Source: Macrococcus carouselicus
Lineage (GTDB): Bacteria > Bacillota > Bacilli > Staphylococcales > Staphylococcaceae
Assembly (NCBI RefSeq): GCF_004359515.1
Contig: NZ_SCWD01000006.1
Location: forward strand, 1-64,000
DNA length: 64,000 nt
Direction of reading: 5' to 3'
Of this stretch, positions 43,301 to 50,972 are shown piece after piece. The notes under the pieces are model-generated. The model made no database searches and was not told the DNA's origin. It worked only from the letters and a program-made list of their open reading frames with translations. The translations under genes and the position numbers were made by a program. Within the stretch, counting starts at the first letter, position 1. Every line of letters starts with the position of its first letter.

Positions 43301-43879
43301 AATTTGCTTCAGGATATACACAAATCCATTAGATGTCTCGGAGGCTATACGATTGCCAGAAACAGTATCAATGTAGTTGTAATTTGAATATGTACTCAAA
43401 AATGAAGCAACTTGAGTACCTGATTTATCTTCTTCTCCATCTTTTTTTCCTCTTATCTCATTTGAAAGTGAGTTCATCTTATTGTAAGGAACATCTAAAG
43501 AAACGCCGCCATCTCCGATCACACTTGATATGGCATCACCTATTATCCCTCCATCTTTTTTATCTTCAGATCCTTTTTCATTCTTCTTTGAAGATGACAT
43601 TATGAATTGAGCATATATAGTCCACATACTATCATTCGATACCATACGCCCCTTTTCACTGTCAGGCACTTCTTTTCCACCATTAAGAGCTTCTGTCACT
43701 AAATCTGATGTGTCTTTTTCCTTACCTGTATTATCCAACGAACCCTCATCTATATAATCGAGTCGTTCGGGAGAAACGGGCTGCGTGGTTTCAGCAAATG
43801 CTGCGATAGAAAATAGTGAACCACAGACAACCAAGATTACAGACAGCAACACAGTCAGATATACTAATTTATTCTTCAA
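40400..43879 (-). CDS. TcpH/VirB6-like polytopic membrane protein
   Basis: This 1159-aa protein begins with a signal-like helix (YLTVLLSVILVVCGSLFSIAAFA), has an outside domain of about 150 residues, a group of helices (about 190-320), a large loop, and another group (about 560-680). From about 700 the rest is soluble and low-complexity, rich in Gly, Ser, Arg and Glu. This layout matches the TcpH/VirB6 type, the central membrane subunit of the channel. It is the first gene of the leftward operon that runs to 32457. Confidence 0.78.
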   Translation of the reverse strand: MKNKLVYLTVLLSVILVVCGSLFSIAAFAETTQPVSPERLDYIDEGSLDNTGKEKDTSDLVTEALNGGKEVPDSEKGRMVSNDSMWTIYAQFIMSSSKKNEKGSEDKKDGGIIGDAISSVIGDGGVSLDVPYNKMNSLSNEIRGKKDGEEDKSGTQVASFLSTYSNYNYIDTVSGNRIASETSNGFVYILKQIAGMLIMGSLTLYYITFAWLKLIVNGMTEINPFRILGFGDENVILKNPISRALQTFFSELGLNNAFFTALADFGLIFIVGIFGYSMMKYLSDKNLEGVWKTLRKFGVQIFTMFAMIPILMLIYSEVGKGIKQMTEETSVNSNLASQYILNVRGWAASQNLAPQGLNSTTVPESTTDKGFIDSTYDPASSRSMIADLNRTTYNSLYGKGLSKETGYDLVRNWMGNSNFNVNTYFGDLNRGQTAGGDRLLPAHTNFKTHYPKMEYKDIEYAMWSGTQNINEELRDVTNEQFKPDKDVGVENRSTFSTQSVALMLQSSFDGGGAHFYAYNLAPSGLQGNMKNLSTVKTEWKSYTMPGDGPLGVFGSAVSLTAKSLGFAILTIACILALLTVNLFETAGRFFKSLLKAVGFGNFNQSVASFMLALAFLVSGLIAFLLPTLFINFITAIVGAFNKASNNIVPSGILEIITGVATLFLCTYLGWGANVGGKRVSPVKAFIGIPNDMALAFADRIDMMSGDDVKRGFTQGMRGAKQAGKRSTSNATKTASDTVKVGGRKLRRGATEATMTGAKEAVAGMAAGGVAGAVVARSKGAVKGGYSGYTGKGSKTQKAQVKDNAKATMDEYKDGRNERELTTAEKLYGRNNEHSYPVESAGETVSRSDDNHIVSDDDAHPVESAGGIGQEDGDMKQSLNGRRSVGNSGTSVPTGVAGGAAKAGKYSQLPERNKALETASNANEYARKLKYTQNGEALAMNTESAKSQLRDTEFVNEKGQVDHEKIKKFKSDYSKSLESGDVTPQIKEKNDRLDKAYRSGAAELYDKQNKSYNEISSQSGGGSVANKDKPIVTNTKPTENMRNRTISNDSKTSGASEPSSTPKFNHRRETPTEVSEKRTQGSLGIQGQDKQPVDRTAEESRNNVNNNSQGRINRTERLNKRPRPETIREQRIRAQQKRLDKARRLKEQLKNRSNTPDYRE

Positions 43880-44162
43880 ACGTCAGCACGCTCCTTTCAA
43901 TTTTATGTTTTCCACTCCATACTCAGCATCACAATCAAGACACAATTTATCACTATATAGGAATATGTCCAGAAGATCTCCTCCACCTCAAATATATTTA
44001 TAAATATCTATGCTAATTTTACTATAAAGCCGCTTAAATTTATAGATTTTTCCATTAATTTTACTTAATTAATTTTAAAAAACTATAAATAGTCTATTAT
44101 GCTAATGGTATCTATGTTTTCAGCTATTGTAATGACGAGATGATATACTCTAATTGAACAAA
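43880..44162. promoter_or_regulatory. Promoter region of the large transfer operon
   Basis: No gene. It should hold the promoter for the TcpH-like gene. TTAATTAATTTT lies at 44063-44075, like the boxes upstream of the other transfer genes, with AT-rich -10-like hexamers near 44085-44100. Confidence 0.4.
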
Positions 44163-44197
44163 AAAAGAAGCGGATGTCTTAATAACATCCGCTTCTT
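44163..44197. terminator. Terminator between transfer operon and defence module
   Basis: AAAGAAGCGGATGT and ACATCCGCTTCTTT form a 14-bp stem with a 7-nt loop and A/T tracts. Confidence 0.85.
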
Positions 44198-44254
44198 TCA
44201 TTCGATAATAACCCAGACAGCTTATCTGGATTTTTAATTTTTTATCAGATCGGG

Positions 44255-44338
44255 ATGATCTATCTGACCAGTCCTCCCCTCTCTTCATTCCGCACAAGAG
44301 ATGATACATCAGTCTGTAATGCGACTGCTATCGCCTTG
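44255..44338 (-). repeat. Duplicated end of an antitoxin gene (left copy)
   Basis: Reading minus, this encodes KAIAVALQTDVSSLVRNEE and then diverges, compared with KAIAGALQTDVSSLVRNEE of the intact antitoxin at 48259-48585. Over about 83 bp the two copies differ by only two or three bases and one missing base, which shifts the frame. The rest of the gene is absent. Confidence 0.85.
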
Positions 44339-44408
44339 ACAGACCAGAGCATATCTTAGACCTAATGAGGTCTTATTATCTATTGGAATATAAGCAAGAT
44401 GGAGGCAG

Positions 44409-45329
44409 TTACAATCTGACCGTAACAGATGATTGATGTCTGTTTCTCATGATCAGGTCATCCGTATTTTCACTCAAGATTTTAGGGGTATGGTTAGCGA
44501 TGTTGTCATCAAGTTCCTGAGTAACGTAGTTGACGCCAAGCGAATTAATCTCATCCGCTGACGCAAAGAGATATTTGTCAGACTTCTGTCGCATGAGGTC
44601 TCTGAACAGTTCTTCCTGCCTATCAGTCAGTCGGACTTCGATGATGTCGGCTAGAAGCAGTTCATAGTGACTGAATGTACGGCCATACTCCACATCCGTC
44701 ATATGCCGACCTACAAATCGGTAGGTAAGGTCACCGAACGTCTCCCTGTCTAGAATGCCCGTACTGAAAATCTCCTCGACAAACTCTCTGCTGAGGTCAC
44801 TGACATCTTCTCTGTACGATGTCTTATCGAACCGTCTGATAAACTTCTTGAGGTCTCTGCTCTTGACCAGTAGTCTGTAGTCCATCTTGGTAACTTCATC
44901 TACCGCGATACGGTTGTCATTCTCAGCTGAGAAATGATAGGCCATATACTCTGCTTCCTTTTTGTAGAATTTATAAGCGCCCCCCACAGGCTGATATTTG
45001 CCTGATCTGCTGTTCGGTACCAAGAAGTAATGGCCGTCAATCTTGATTCTGAAGAGATAGGCGAATGAAATTCTGATAGCAGAGTCGTCATTTATCTCTC
45101 CGTTTTTCTTCAGCGTGCTCTGTGATGACTTCCAGCTGGTGTTGTCAGTCAATTGGCTGATACTCGCCACAAGGTAGGAAATAATGGAGCCTGCAATCAG
45201 ATTGGCCATTGCCTCTCCGAAAGACATCTCCCTTTCATTAGTGTAATAGATGAACCAGACAGATATCAGCCATATAGTCAGTAATCCGACCGTTTTCATA
45301 AGTTTCTTTCTGTAGCTATATTTTTTCAT
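44409..45329 (-). CDS. CBASS effector, two membrane helices plus NUDIX-like domain
   Basis: This 306-aa protein has two helices (about 13-30 and 38-57), then a soluble part whose YFLVPNSRSGKYQPVGGAYKF region looks like the start of the SMODS-associated NUDIX-type sensor. In CBASS such 2TM proteins are effectors: the sensor binds the cyclic nucleotide and the helices damage the inner membrane, killing the infected cell. It overlaps the cyclase gene by 14 bp, so they are one unit. No protease or E1/E2-like gene is present, so this is the simple two-gene type. Confidence 0.72.
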   Translation of the reverse strand: MKKYSYRKKLMKTVGLLTIWLISVWFIYYTNEREMSFGEAMANLIAGSIISYLVASISQLTDNTSWKSSQSTLKKNGEINDDSAIRISFAYLFRIKIDGHYFLVPNSRSGKYQPVGGAYKFYKKEAEYMAYHFSAENDNRIAVDEVTKMDYRLLVKSRDLKKFIRRFDKTSYREDVSDLSREFVEEIFSTGILDRETFGDLTYRFVGRHMTDVEYGRTFSHYELLLADIIEVRLTDRQEELFRDLMRQKSDKYLFASADEINSLGVNYVTQELDDNIANHTPKILSENTDDLIMRNRHQSSVTVRL

Positions 45330-46707
45330 GTCTGGTTCCTCCTATCGGGACAGGCACATGTCCAACACCGATGCATACGCCGTTCTTAATCAGATAGCAC
45401 TCGATATAGTGGGCGCCTGCGAAGTCTGAGCTCTCCACGATTTCAACTCCCCTGCCATCCATTATCTGCCCCCTGATGCAATTGCGTTTCTCCGCCTCGA
45501 TGCCGATGTTCCGAACCTTCCACAGAATCTTGTCATAGGATGGACAGTCGGTCTCCCCGAGCCTGCATCTAATGGAGAAGTTGAAGGGAATGAATCTCCT
45601 GATCTGTGGAGACAATCTGTCCAAGAACCTTTCAATCGGCATGACGGAGAAGCCGTCCCCGGTGACAAAACAGTCAATTGACACGTCGTACTGCTCGTAA
45701 ACCGGATAGAGCTCATCGATGAACTGCTCGGTGTCATCGAAGGCGGGCGTACTTCTCTCCCGAAGGCTTCTTCTCAAGGCGGACTCGTACATCTCATCCC
45801 AGTAAAGATGATTGAAGAACTCAGACCAAGCCTTCAGGGCATCTGCCTGCGTGCAGTCATCATCAAAGAGGATGTCCAACTTCTCCAGACTGGCCTTCAG
45901 ACGGCTCCTCCAGTTTCTCATCCTCTGACGGTCGACCTCCCGCGTCACCAGTGCCCGACCGTTGTCGACAGGTGCACTAACATCAATCCAGATATCGAGA
46001 CGGTGGACAATCGCCCACATGGTGTAGTAAAACTTCTCGTCCAGACGGGAATAGTTCTTCTTGAAATTCTCGTCACATAGGACGGACTGGATGAGCCCGC
46101 TCGGCATCTTCCATGAGTCCCGCGACTTGCAGAACATCTTGGACAGACGGATGATTTTCCGCAAGTCATCCCCCTGCATCTTCACCTGCTCGGTGAACCA
46201 GTCCTCGAGCCCCCTGATATCTCTCACCGACCAGTCCGACCCTGCATGCTCATAGGTGTAGTCATGCCAATCGGAAGCTCTGCTTCTCTGGAATATTGCG
46301 AAGTCCATATGATAGCCGAGAGAGCTGTACTTCAGGCGTACACAGCTGGTCTTGACCTCCGGCTGTTCCGCGAACTGCTTGGTCTTTCTTCCGAGCGCAT
46401 TCGCTACCATGTTGCGGGTGGCCTGAGCTCCCAGATAATCCAGGTCATCCGCTTCAAACACGATGCCCACATCGATGTCATAGTCCTTCTCGTCGTTCTG
46501 TGTGATGGTGTGCATGGCCATACTGCCCTGTATCCGGTCTTCAGCGATTTTATAGGCCGTCTTCTCCTCCTCATTGTATTCCTTGAGCCCGTCTTTCATC
46601 CTCTTGATATTCTGCTTCCGTCTCTTTCTCAGCTCGTTCTGCTCCTGTGCTGATAGGACGACCTTTTTGTTATAGAACCTGCTGATCTCTTTGGAGCAAT
46701 CGTACAT
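45316..46707 (-). CDS. CBASS cyclic-oligonucleotide synthase (CD-NTase)
   Basis: This 463-aa protein has the nucleotidyltransferase motif GS (61-62) followed by YDIDVGIVF, where Asp 77 and 79 bind metal, and the third acidic residue in HMDFAIF (Asp 135). The C-terminal 110 residues (from about 355, with FNFSIRCRLGETDCP) look like the AGS-C sensor domain found in some CD-NTases. It should make a cyclic nucleotide signal on phage attack. G+C content is visibly higher than in the neighbouring genes, which points to a recent source outside this host group. Confidence 0.85.
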   Translation of the reverse strand: MYDCSKEISRFYNKKVVLSAQEQNELRKRRKQNIKRMKDGLKEYNEEEKTAYKIAEDRIQGSMAMHTITQNDEKDYDIDVGIVFEADDLDYLGAQATRNMVANALGRKTKQFAEQPEVKTSCVRLKYSSLGYHMDFAIFQRSRASDWHDYTYEHAGSDWSVRDIRGLEDWFTEQVKMQGDDLRKIIRLSKMFCKSRDSWKMPSGLIQSVLCDENFKKNYSRLDEKFYYTMWAIVHRLDIWIDVSAPVDNGRALVTREVDRQRMRNWRSRLKASLEKLDILFDDDCTQADALKAWSEFFNHLYWDEMYESALRRSLRERSTPAFDDTEQFIDELYPVYEQYDVSIDCFVTGDGFSVMPIERFLDRLSPQIRRFIPFNFSIRCRLGETDCPSYDKILWKVRNIGIEAEKRNCIRGQIMDGRGVEIVESSDFAGAHYIECYLIKNGVCIGVGHVPVPIGGTRHEKI

Positions 46708-46791
46708 ATATCGTACCCCTTTTCTTGTTTTTGATAGTTATTCCCATTATACGATACCGTTGTCTCCGAAGCGCTTATTATGCACTTTAAA

Positions 46792-46825
46792 AAGAAGCAG
46801 ATATTATTGTAAATATCTGCTTCTT
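46792..46825. terminator. Terminator between the AbiJ-like gene and the CBASS pair
   Basis: AAGAAGCAGATATT and AATATCTGCTTCTT form a 14-bp stem with a 6-nt loop. It suggests the AbiJ-like gene is a separate transcription unit. Confidence 0.85.
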
Positions 46826-46880
46826 GCCATGATTATTGAAAGTAAATTATGTATTAAGTTAGCTATAATTTTATGCCTAT

Positions 46881-48164
46881 TTAATATAAAATTTTTATTA
46901 CTGTAGAAATTAAAGCCATGCATCTTTTATAAAAGTATTGGTAATGTATTTCTTCAGAAATATCTATTTTTGTTGTTTCGTGATGTCGTATTTTAAAGTT
47001 ATTTCCTATTGTGGTCAGACTCTTAAATTCATCATTAAAGAGCCTTTGAAATTCTTCTTGCTCTTTAGCAACTTCTTTTACAATTTTCTCTGCTGAGCTT
47101 TTTTTATCTAAGGAGGGCGAATAGTAAGTCTTAAGTCGCTCAAAAGCATCCCACAATTTTTCTACAGCAGTAGAATAATTACCTTTTGTATATTCTTCTT
47201 CTGCAATTAACAAGAGCTTTTCCAATCCAGGTTCTCTAACTGGTTTCTTACGATTAAGTTGAAACAACTCATCATTTGTATTGATGATTTCTCCACCATC
47301 AGTTAAATTAAAACTCACTTTATGATGAGATAATAAATCGTTGACTCTTTCCTTAAAATGACTATTCTCTTCTAACAAATAAGCAAAAGCTTCTATCACA
47401 TCAAGCACTGAAAATGGAGAGGTATTATATATAAAACAATCAAAGTCCTTGGCAGGCACGTAATGATTGTTTTCATAATTTTTAGGAATATAAAATTTTT
47501 CTAATTCCTCCATAGCCAGTTCACTGAGTTGCTTCGTATAGTTCCAGTTTGTTTCATCAGTAAAATATCTTAATTCATCATACTCTTCAAGCAACTTTAA
47601 AATTTGATATCTAAGCTCTTTCGATAATTTCAACTTAATGTCTTTAGATTTTATTCGTTGTTCCTGTCTTATCGAGTACGGAATTAAATATAAGTGCTTT
47701 TCAGAATAAACCCTCCATGTAAATACCTCTCGTCCAGAAATTTTCTGATATGAATAGAGCTCAAATTCATCATACTTTAGCAGTTCATTTATCCTGTCGA
47801 AAAAAAGTCTCCAATTAGTAGATTCATCTCTGACCTCCGGATGAAATATCTCACAAATAAAATCTAAAAATACTGTATCATCACCATCAAATAGTTCAAA
47901 TCTTTCATCCTTAAAAACCCAATTAACAGGATAGTCATTATTATTTACAGTATGTTGCCAAATATCTCCTTTTGCATTCAGATATCTGTGATCTGAACTC
48001 TCCATACTTTCTAAGTGATACAATCTTTCAAGAAATTCAATCTCTTCAAGCCTTCCGTGGTAATTACAATTATAGATTGAATTTTCAAAGTAATGGACTT
48101 GTTTAATTCCGTTATTGAATAAATCAAAAATATCTCTTTTTGTGATCTTCGATATTTTATTCAT
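46881..48164 (-). CDS. AbiJ-like HEPN abortive-infection protein
   Basis: This 427-aa protein has an unrecognised N-terminal part and a C-terminal HEPN-like domain of about 115 residues. That domain begins with LLLIAEEEYTKGNYSTAVEKL and ends with FKIRHHETTKI, which resembles the AbiJ C-terminal domain. AbiJ proteins block phage growth, probably as RNases. It lies between CBASS and the toxin-antitoxin pair, inside the two antitoxin-end copies. The family call rests on the C-terminal domain. Confidence 0.6.
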   Translation of the reverse strand: MNKISKITKRDIFDLFNNGIKQVHYFENSIYNCNYHGRLEEIEFLERLYHLESMESSDHRYLNAKGDIWQHTVNNNDYPVNWVFKDERFELFDGDDTVFLDFICEIFHPEVRDESTNWRLFFDRINELLKYDEFELYSYQKISGREVFTWRVYSEKHLYLIPYSIRQEQRIKSKDIKLKLSKELRYQILKLLEEYDELRYFTDETNWNYTKQLSELAMEELEKFYIPKNYENNHYVPAKDFDCFIYNTSPFSVLDVIEAFAYLLEENSHFKERVNDLLSHHKVSFNLTDGGEIINTNDELFQLNRKKPVREPGLEKLLLIAEEEYTKGNYSTAVEKLWDAFERLKTYYSPSLDKKSSAEKIVKEVAKEQEEFQRLFNDEFKSLTTIGNNFKIRHHETTKIDISEEIHYQYFYKRCMALISTVIKILY

Positions 48165-48258
48165 CCTTACTCCTTTTGAATTCTTTCAATAAATATTTCA
48201 TTATATATAAAATTTAATTGATCCACTGCATTATCGTCAATGCTTATAAAAATATCAA

Positions 48259-48585
48259 TTAATTTCTTATAAAATTGGAATGATCTATCTGACTAGTCCT
48301 CCCACTCTCTTCATTCCGCACAAGAGATGATACATCAGTCTGTAATGCGCCTGCTATCGCCTTAAGGGTCTTCAGAGTCACATTGATGTTTCCATTCTCA
48401 ATACGCGATACTACATTCTGTTTGGTATGCATACGCTCAGCAACCTCTCTCTGAGTAAGATGCAGATTCTTTCTTCGATTGATGATATTACGTGCGAGAG
48501 TATACTCAAGCTCGCTATCTTCCCATTCTTTAGCAAACTCAGGGTCTTTAAGGTTCTCTTCCAAATAATCATTTAGAAAACTCAT
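48259..48585 (-). CDS. XRE-type antitoxin
   Basis: This 108-aa protein has a helix-turn-helix (LTQREVAERMHTKQNVVSRIE, about 44-64). It overlaps the toxin gene by 4 bp, with the toxin first, the HigBA order. It neutralises the toxin and represses the operon. Its 3' end is the right copy of the 83-bp duplication (48280-48362). Confidence 0.8.
   Translation of the reverse strand: MSFLNDYLEENLKDPEFAKEWEDSELEYTLARNIINRRKNLHLTQREVAERMHTKQNVVSRIENGNINVTLKTLKAIAGALQTDVSSLVRNEESGRTSQIDHSNFIRN
48280..48362 (-). repeat. Antitoxin-end duplication (right copy)
   Basis: This stretch lies within the intact antitoxin gene and is repeated in the same orientation at 44255-44338. The pair brackets the AbiJ-like and CBASS genes. 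Confidence 0.85.
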
Positions 48586-48950
48586 ACTTTACCCTCTCCT
48601 TTCTGCTTCAAATAATCATCACGATATCTTTTAGCACGTTCAATCTCTTTTGTAGGAGTCTTATTTGTTTTCTTACGGAAACCATTGAGGAGGATGAAAG
48701 TTCCCTCCTTATAGTGAAAATGAAACACCCTGAATATATTATTACCTAAAACTGTACGAAGCTCATAGATATCCTCATCGATATGTCTTCTGTGTGGCAT
48801 GCCTAAACTAGTTCCGAATTCCTCCAACAGTTGAAAAGTTCTCAGTACTTTCGCTCTTTCTTTATTAGGGAGAGAATCAAGAAAATTCCTGACGGGCTCC
48901 TCACCATTTTCTTTCCTGTAGATATCAATTTTCCATTTATTATTTGCCAT
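48582..48950 (-). CDS. RelE/HigB-type toxin
   Basis: The protein is 122 aa from ATG 48950. It has the phage-Gp49/HigB pattern: PVRNFLDSLPNKERAKVLRT, then LRTVLGNNIFRVFHFH and the C-terminal FILLNGFRKKTNKTP. This type cuts mRNA at the ribosome. It is followed by its antitoxin with a 4-bp overlap. Confidence 0.82.
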   Translation of the reverse strand: MANNKWKIDIYRKENGEEPVRNFLDSLPNKERAKVLRTFQLLEEFGTSLGMPHRRHIDEDIYELRTVLGNNIFRVFHFHYKEGTFILLNGFRKKTNKTPTKEIERAKRYRDDYLKQKGEGKV

Positions 48951-49000
48951 TATCGAATTATAACATATAAGTAATATTTCATTCAAACAGGTTTGTCCAT

Positions 49001-49027
49001 AAAAAAGACACGATCAAAGTCGTGTCT
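49001..49027 (-). terminator. Terminator of the small 47-aa gene
   Basis: On the minus strand AGACACGA-ctttga-TCGTGTCT is followed by a run of six T. Confidence 0.8.
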
Positions 49028-49118
49028 CAGCATTTTCTTTCGAGCACATGCTCTAGGAACCTGTAATTATTAATGATATATTATGCATCTTATACATTTT
49101 CAAATGTCCGATTACTTC

Positions 49119-49262
49119 TCAAAAAATAATCTTTACTGCAAAACCTCGTAATGCCATAGCCTTAACAAATTCACGGTACTTCCGACCATCGATTCCGTGC
49201 TGATCAGCAATCCCTTTGTTTCTTAACTGTTTCATTGTTACTTTCTTTACAGTATCACTCAC
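49119..49262 (-). CDS. Small basic protein, 47 aa
   Basis: This gene starts at GTG 49262 with AAGGAGG seven bases upstream and ends at TGA 49119. It contains VTMKQLRNKGIADQHGIDG and is basic. A terminator follows about 90 bp downstream, so it is a complete unit. No family recognised. Confidence 0.55.
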   Translation of the reverse strand: MSDTVKKVTMKQLRNKGIADQHGIDGRKYREFVKAMALRGFAVKIIF

Positions 49263-49447
49263 TGAGACGCCTCCTTAGCTTATGTGTATTGACCATCGAA
49301 TAATGCTCATTAATATTATACAATATTACACCACAATTACCACAAATAAACATTTTTAAATTAATTATATACTATTAATTATTTATAAATAACTAAAATG
49401 TTCTTTTACTCTAAAGAATATTGTCACTACGGGCTCCGTAGCATCCA

Positions 49448-49478
49448 CAAAAAAGAACTCCTATTAGATAGGAGTTCA
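49448..49478 (-). terminator. Minus-strand terminator with no gene upstream
   Basis: GAACTCCTAT-cta-ATAGGAGTTC is followed by TTTTTT on the minus strand only. There is no minus-strand gene from here to 53.8 kb, so it probably ends a noncoding transcript that runs opposite the hairpin array. Confidence 0.75.
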
Positions 49479-49509
49479 CTGATAACGTTTTATATTTATG
49501 ATGTATCTA

Positions 49510-49538
49510 TTTACAACTTCTCTTAAAAGGTCTATGAT
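49510..49538 (+). promoter_or_regulatory. Promoter of the structured RNA
   Basis: TTTACA (49510-49515), a 17-nt spacer, and TATGAT (49533-49538). The expected start is near 49545, just ahead of the hairpin array. Confidence 0.6.
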
Positions 49539-49544
49539 ATAGGT

Positions 49545-49884
49545 AAATTAATACAAAAATTTGAACGGCACTTTCTGGTCGCCCTGGCAGGCTTCCAGAA
49601 AGAACTCAAAATGTGATAGACCCACATTTCTAGCCGCTCCTTTGAAAACGGCTCAGTTAAAAGTACCAACCACTTTTAAAAGACTCGACAATGTGAAAGC
49701 ACCACAATGTCTAACCGTTTAGTCAAATATATCAGATGATTGATATTTCGTAAACCTATCAAGACCGGATCAACATGATTTTCAGGGCTTTTTAGGTCTA
49801 GTCGGCGAACCGTCAAATCTTCTTCTCAGGGGCTAATGGATATTCAATAGGTGGGATGGCACATTGTTGCCGTCCCATTTTTTT
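49545..49884 (+). ncRNA. Structured RNA with a hairpin array and an intrinsic terminator
   Basis: Five hairpins follow each other closely: 49571-49602 (CTTTCTGG stem), 49609-49629 (AAATGTG), 49632-49653 (AGCCG), 49657-49679 (TTAAAAGT) and 49687-49711 (GACAATGTG with one mismatch). Three have 7-nt loops. A further structured part (49760-49820) follows. The RNA ends at GGGATGGC/GCCGTCCC plus a T run (49853-49884). It may be a leader that attenuates the HTH gene 32 bp later, or a separate small RNA. I recognise no known RNA family. Confidence 0.65.
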
Positions 49885-49915
49885 GTATATTCCATTAAGA
49901 GAAGAGGAGATTAAG

Positions 49916-50836
49916 ATGACGTACATGACAATTAATTTATCCGAGTATCGAGCATTCAGTAGCGTAAGGGAGATGGATCATCATGCTCAACAGCACCAAA
50001 AGTCCATCAAGCCGATTTATTTTGACGTCTATAATCTGTTGAAACAGCACAGCTGTGTAGTAACAGGTGTTTCCTACCTTAAGAATAGAACGATAGCGGA
50101 ACTGTCAGGAAAGTCACTCAGCACAGTCAAAGACCATATCAAATACCTCATCGATAACTTTTTCATCACAAAGGTGAACACAATGCGTGTGATAAAGGGC
50201 GGAAAAGGGGCAAACATCTATATCATTAACAGTGTTGACAGACGAAATGAACTGCTTGATGAAAAAAATCGGCTATCGCAAACTGGCTATCGCAACGCCT
50301 CTAAAAAGGACGGTAAAACCCTGTCACAGCAAGCGATGGCGTATGTGAAGATTAAAAAAGAAACTATATTCTTTAAAGCTATTAAAAATTCTTTTACTGT
50401 TACAGGATCCCGTAAGCATAAAGCACTCATCAGTCGAATTAATAAAATCATGGACTTCAGAGCATGCCCTGATAATGTACCTTATGACATCTATATGTCT
50501 TACTCTGCCTTTCTGTCAGACAAACAGATAGCTACACTCTACAGCATGATAGTCGCTCAGACTGAGGACTGTAATCTGACTGGTGAGGAGATCAACGATA
50601 TTGCGGAGTATGCATTCAAAGGGCTTCTTCTGGCGATGCGCAGACACTATAAAGACGGTGCGGCACCTATCAAGAATATGTTTTCATATACAAGAAAGAT
50701 CGCTCGTAAAAAGCTGGTAGAAATCATGGATGAAAGGACTTGCTGCAACAATCTGGATCTGAGTGCAGCTATGGAAAAATGGGCAAATACCAGTCTGCCT
50801 AAATTGCATGAGGGCTTAGCTGATTACGTGTACTAA
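49916..50836 (+). CDS. Winged-HTH plasmid protein
   Basis: The protein is 306 aa from ATG 49916, with AGAGGAG before it. The N-terminal 110 residues contain a winged helix (RTIAELSGKSLSTVKDHIKYLI and a GGKGANIYII wing). The rest is helical and not recognised. It follows the structured RNA and its terminator, so its expression may depend on readthrough. A role in replication or copy control is possible; this is inference. Confidence 0.6.
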   Translation: MTYMTINLSEYRAFSSVREMDHHAQQHQKSIKPIYFDVYNLLKQHSCVVTGVSYLKNRTIAELSGKSLSTVKDHIKYLIDNFFITKVNTMRVIKGGKGANIYIINSVDRRNELLDEKNRLSQTGYRNASKKDGKTLSQQAMAYVKIKKETIFFKAIKNSFTVTGSRKHKALISRINKIMDFRACPDNVPYDIYMSYSAFLSDKQIATLYSMIVAQTEDCNLTGEEINDIAEYAFKGLLLAMRRHYKDGAAPIKNMFSYTRKIARKKLVEIMDERTCCNNLDLSAAMEKWANTSLPKLHEGLADYVY

Positions 50837-50972
50837 GTTCTCTCTGACATGGAATAGGTTTCTGAGTATAGCCGATATATACGATTAAGGCAGGTTAAGT
50901 TGTATGATATTCATCTATGTCTTAACCTTGATATAATCAAAATACAGAAAGTATTTCTCAAGGGGGCTTCTT

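Noticed and set aside
44124-44309. 61-codon ORF on the minus strand
   Set aside because: It covers a terminator and the duplicated antitoxin end in the wrong frame.
46246-46653. 135-codon ORF opposite the CBASS cyclase
   Set aside because: The cyclase motifs are intact on the other strand, so this is a shadow.
49560-49890. T-box riboswitch before the HTH gene
   Set aside because: The terminator stem looks a little like the T-box 3' side, but the conserved T-box sequence is not present and the next gene is not for tRNA charging or amino-acid use.
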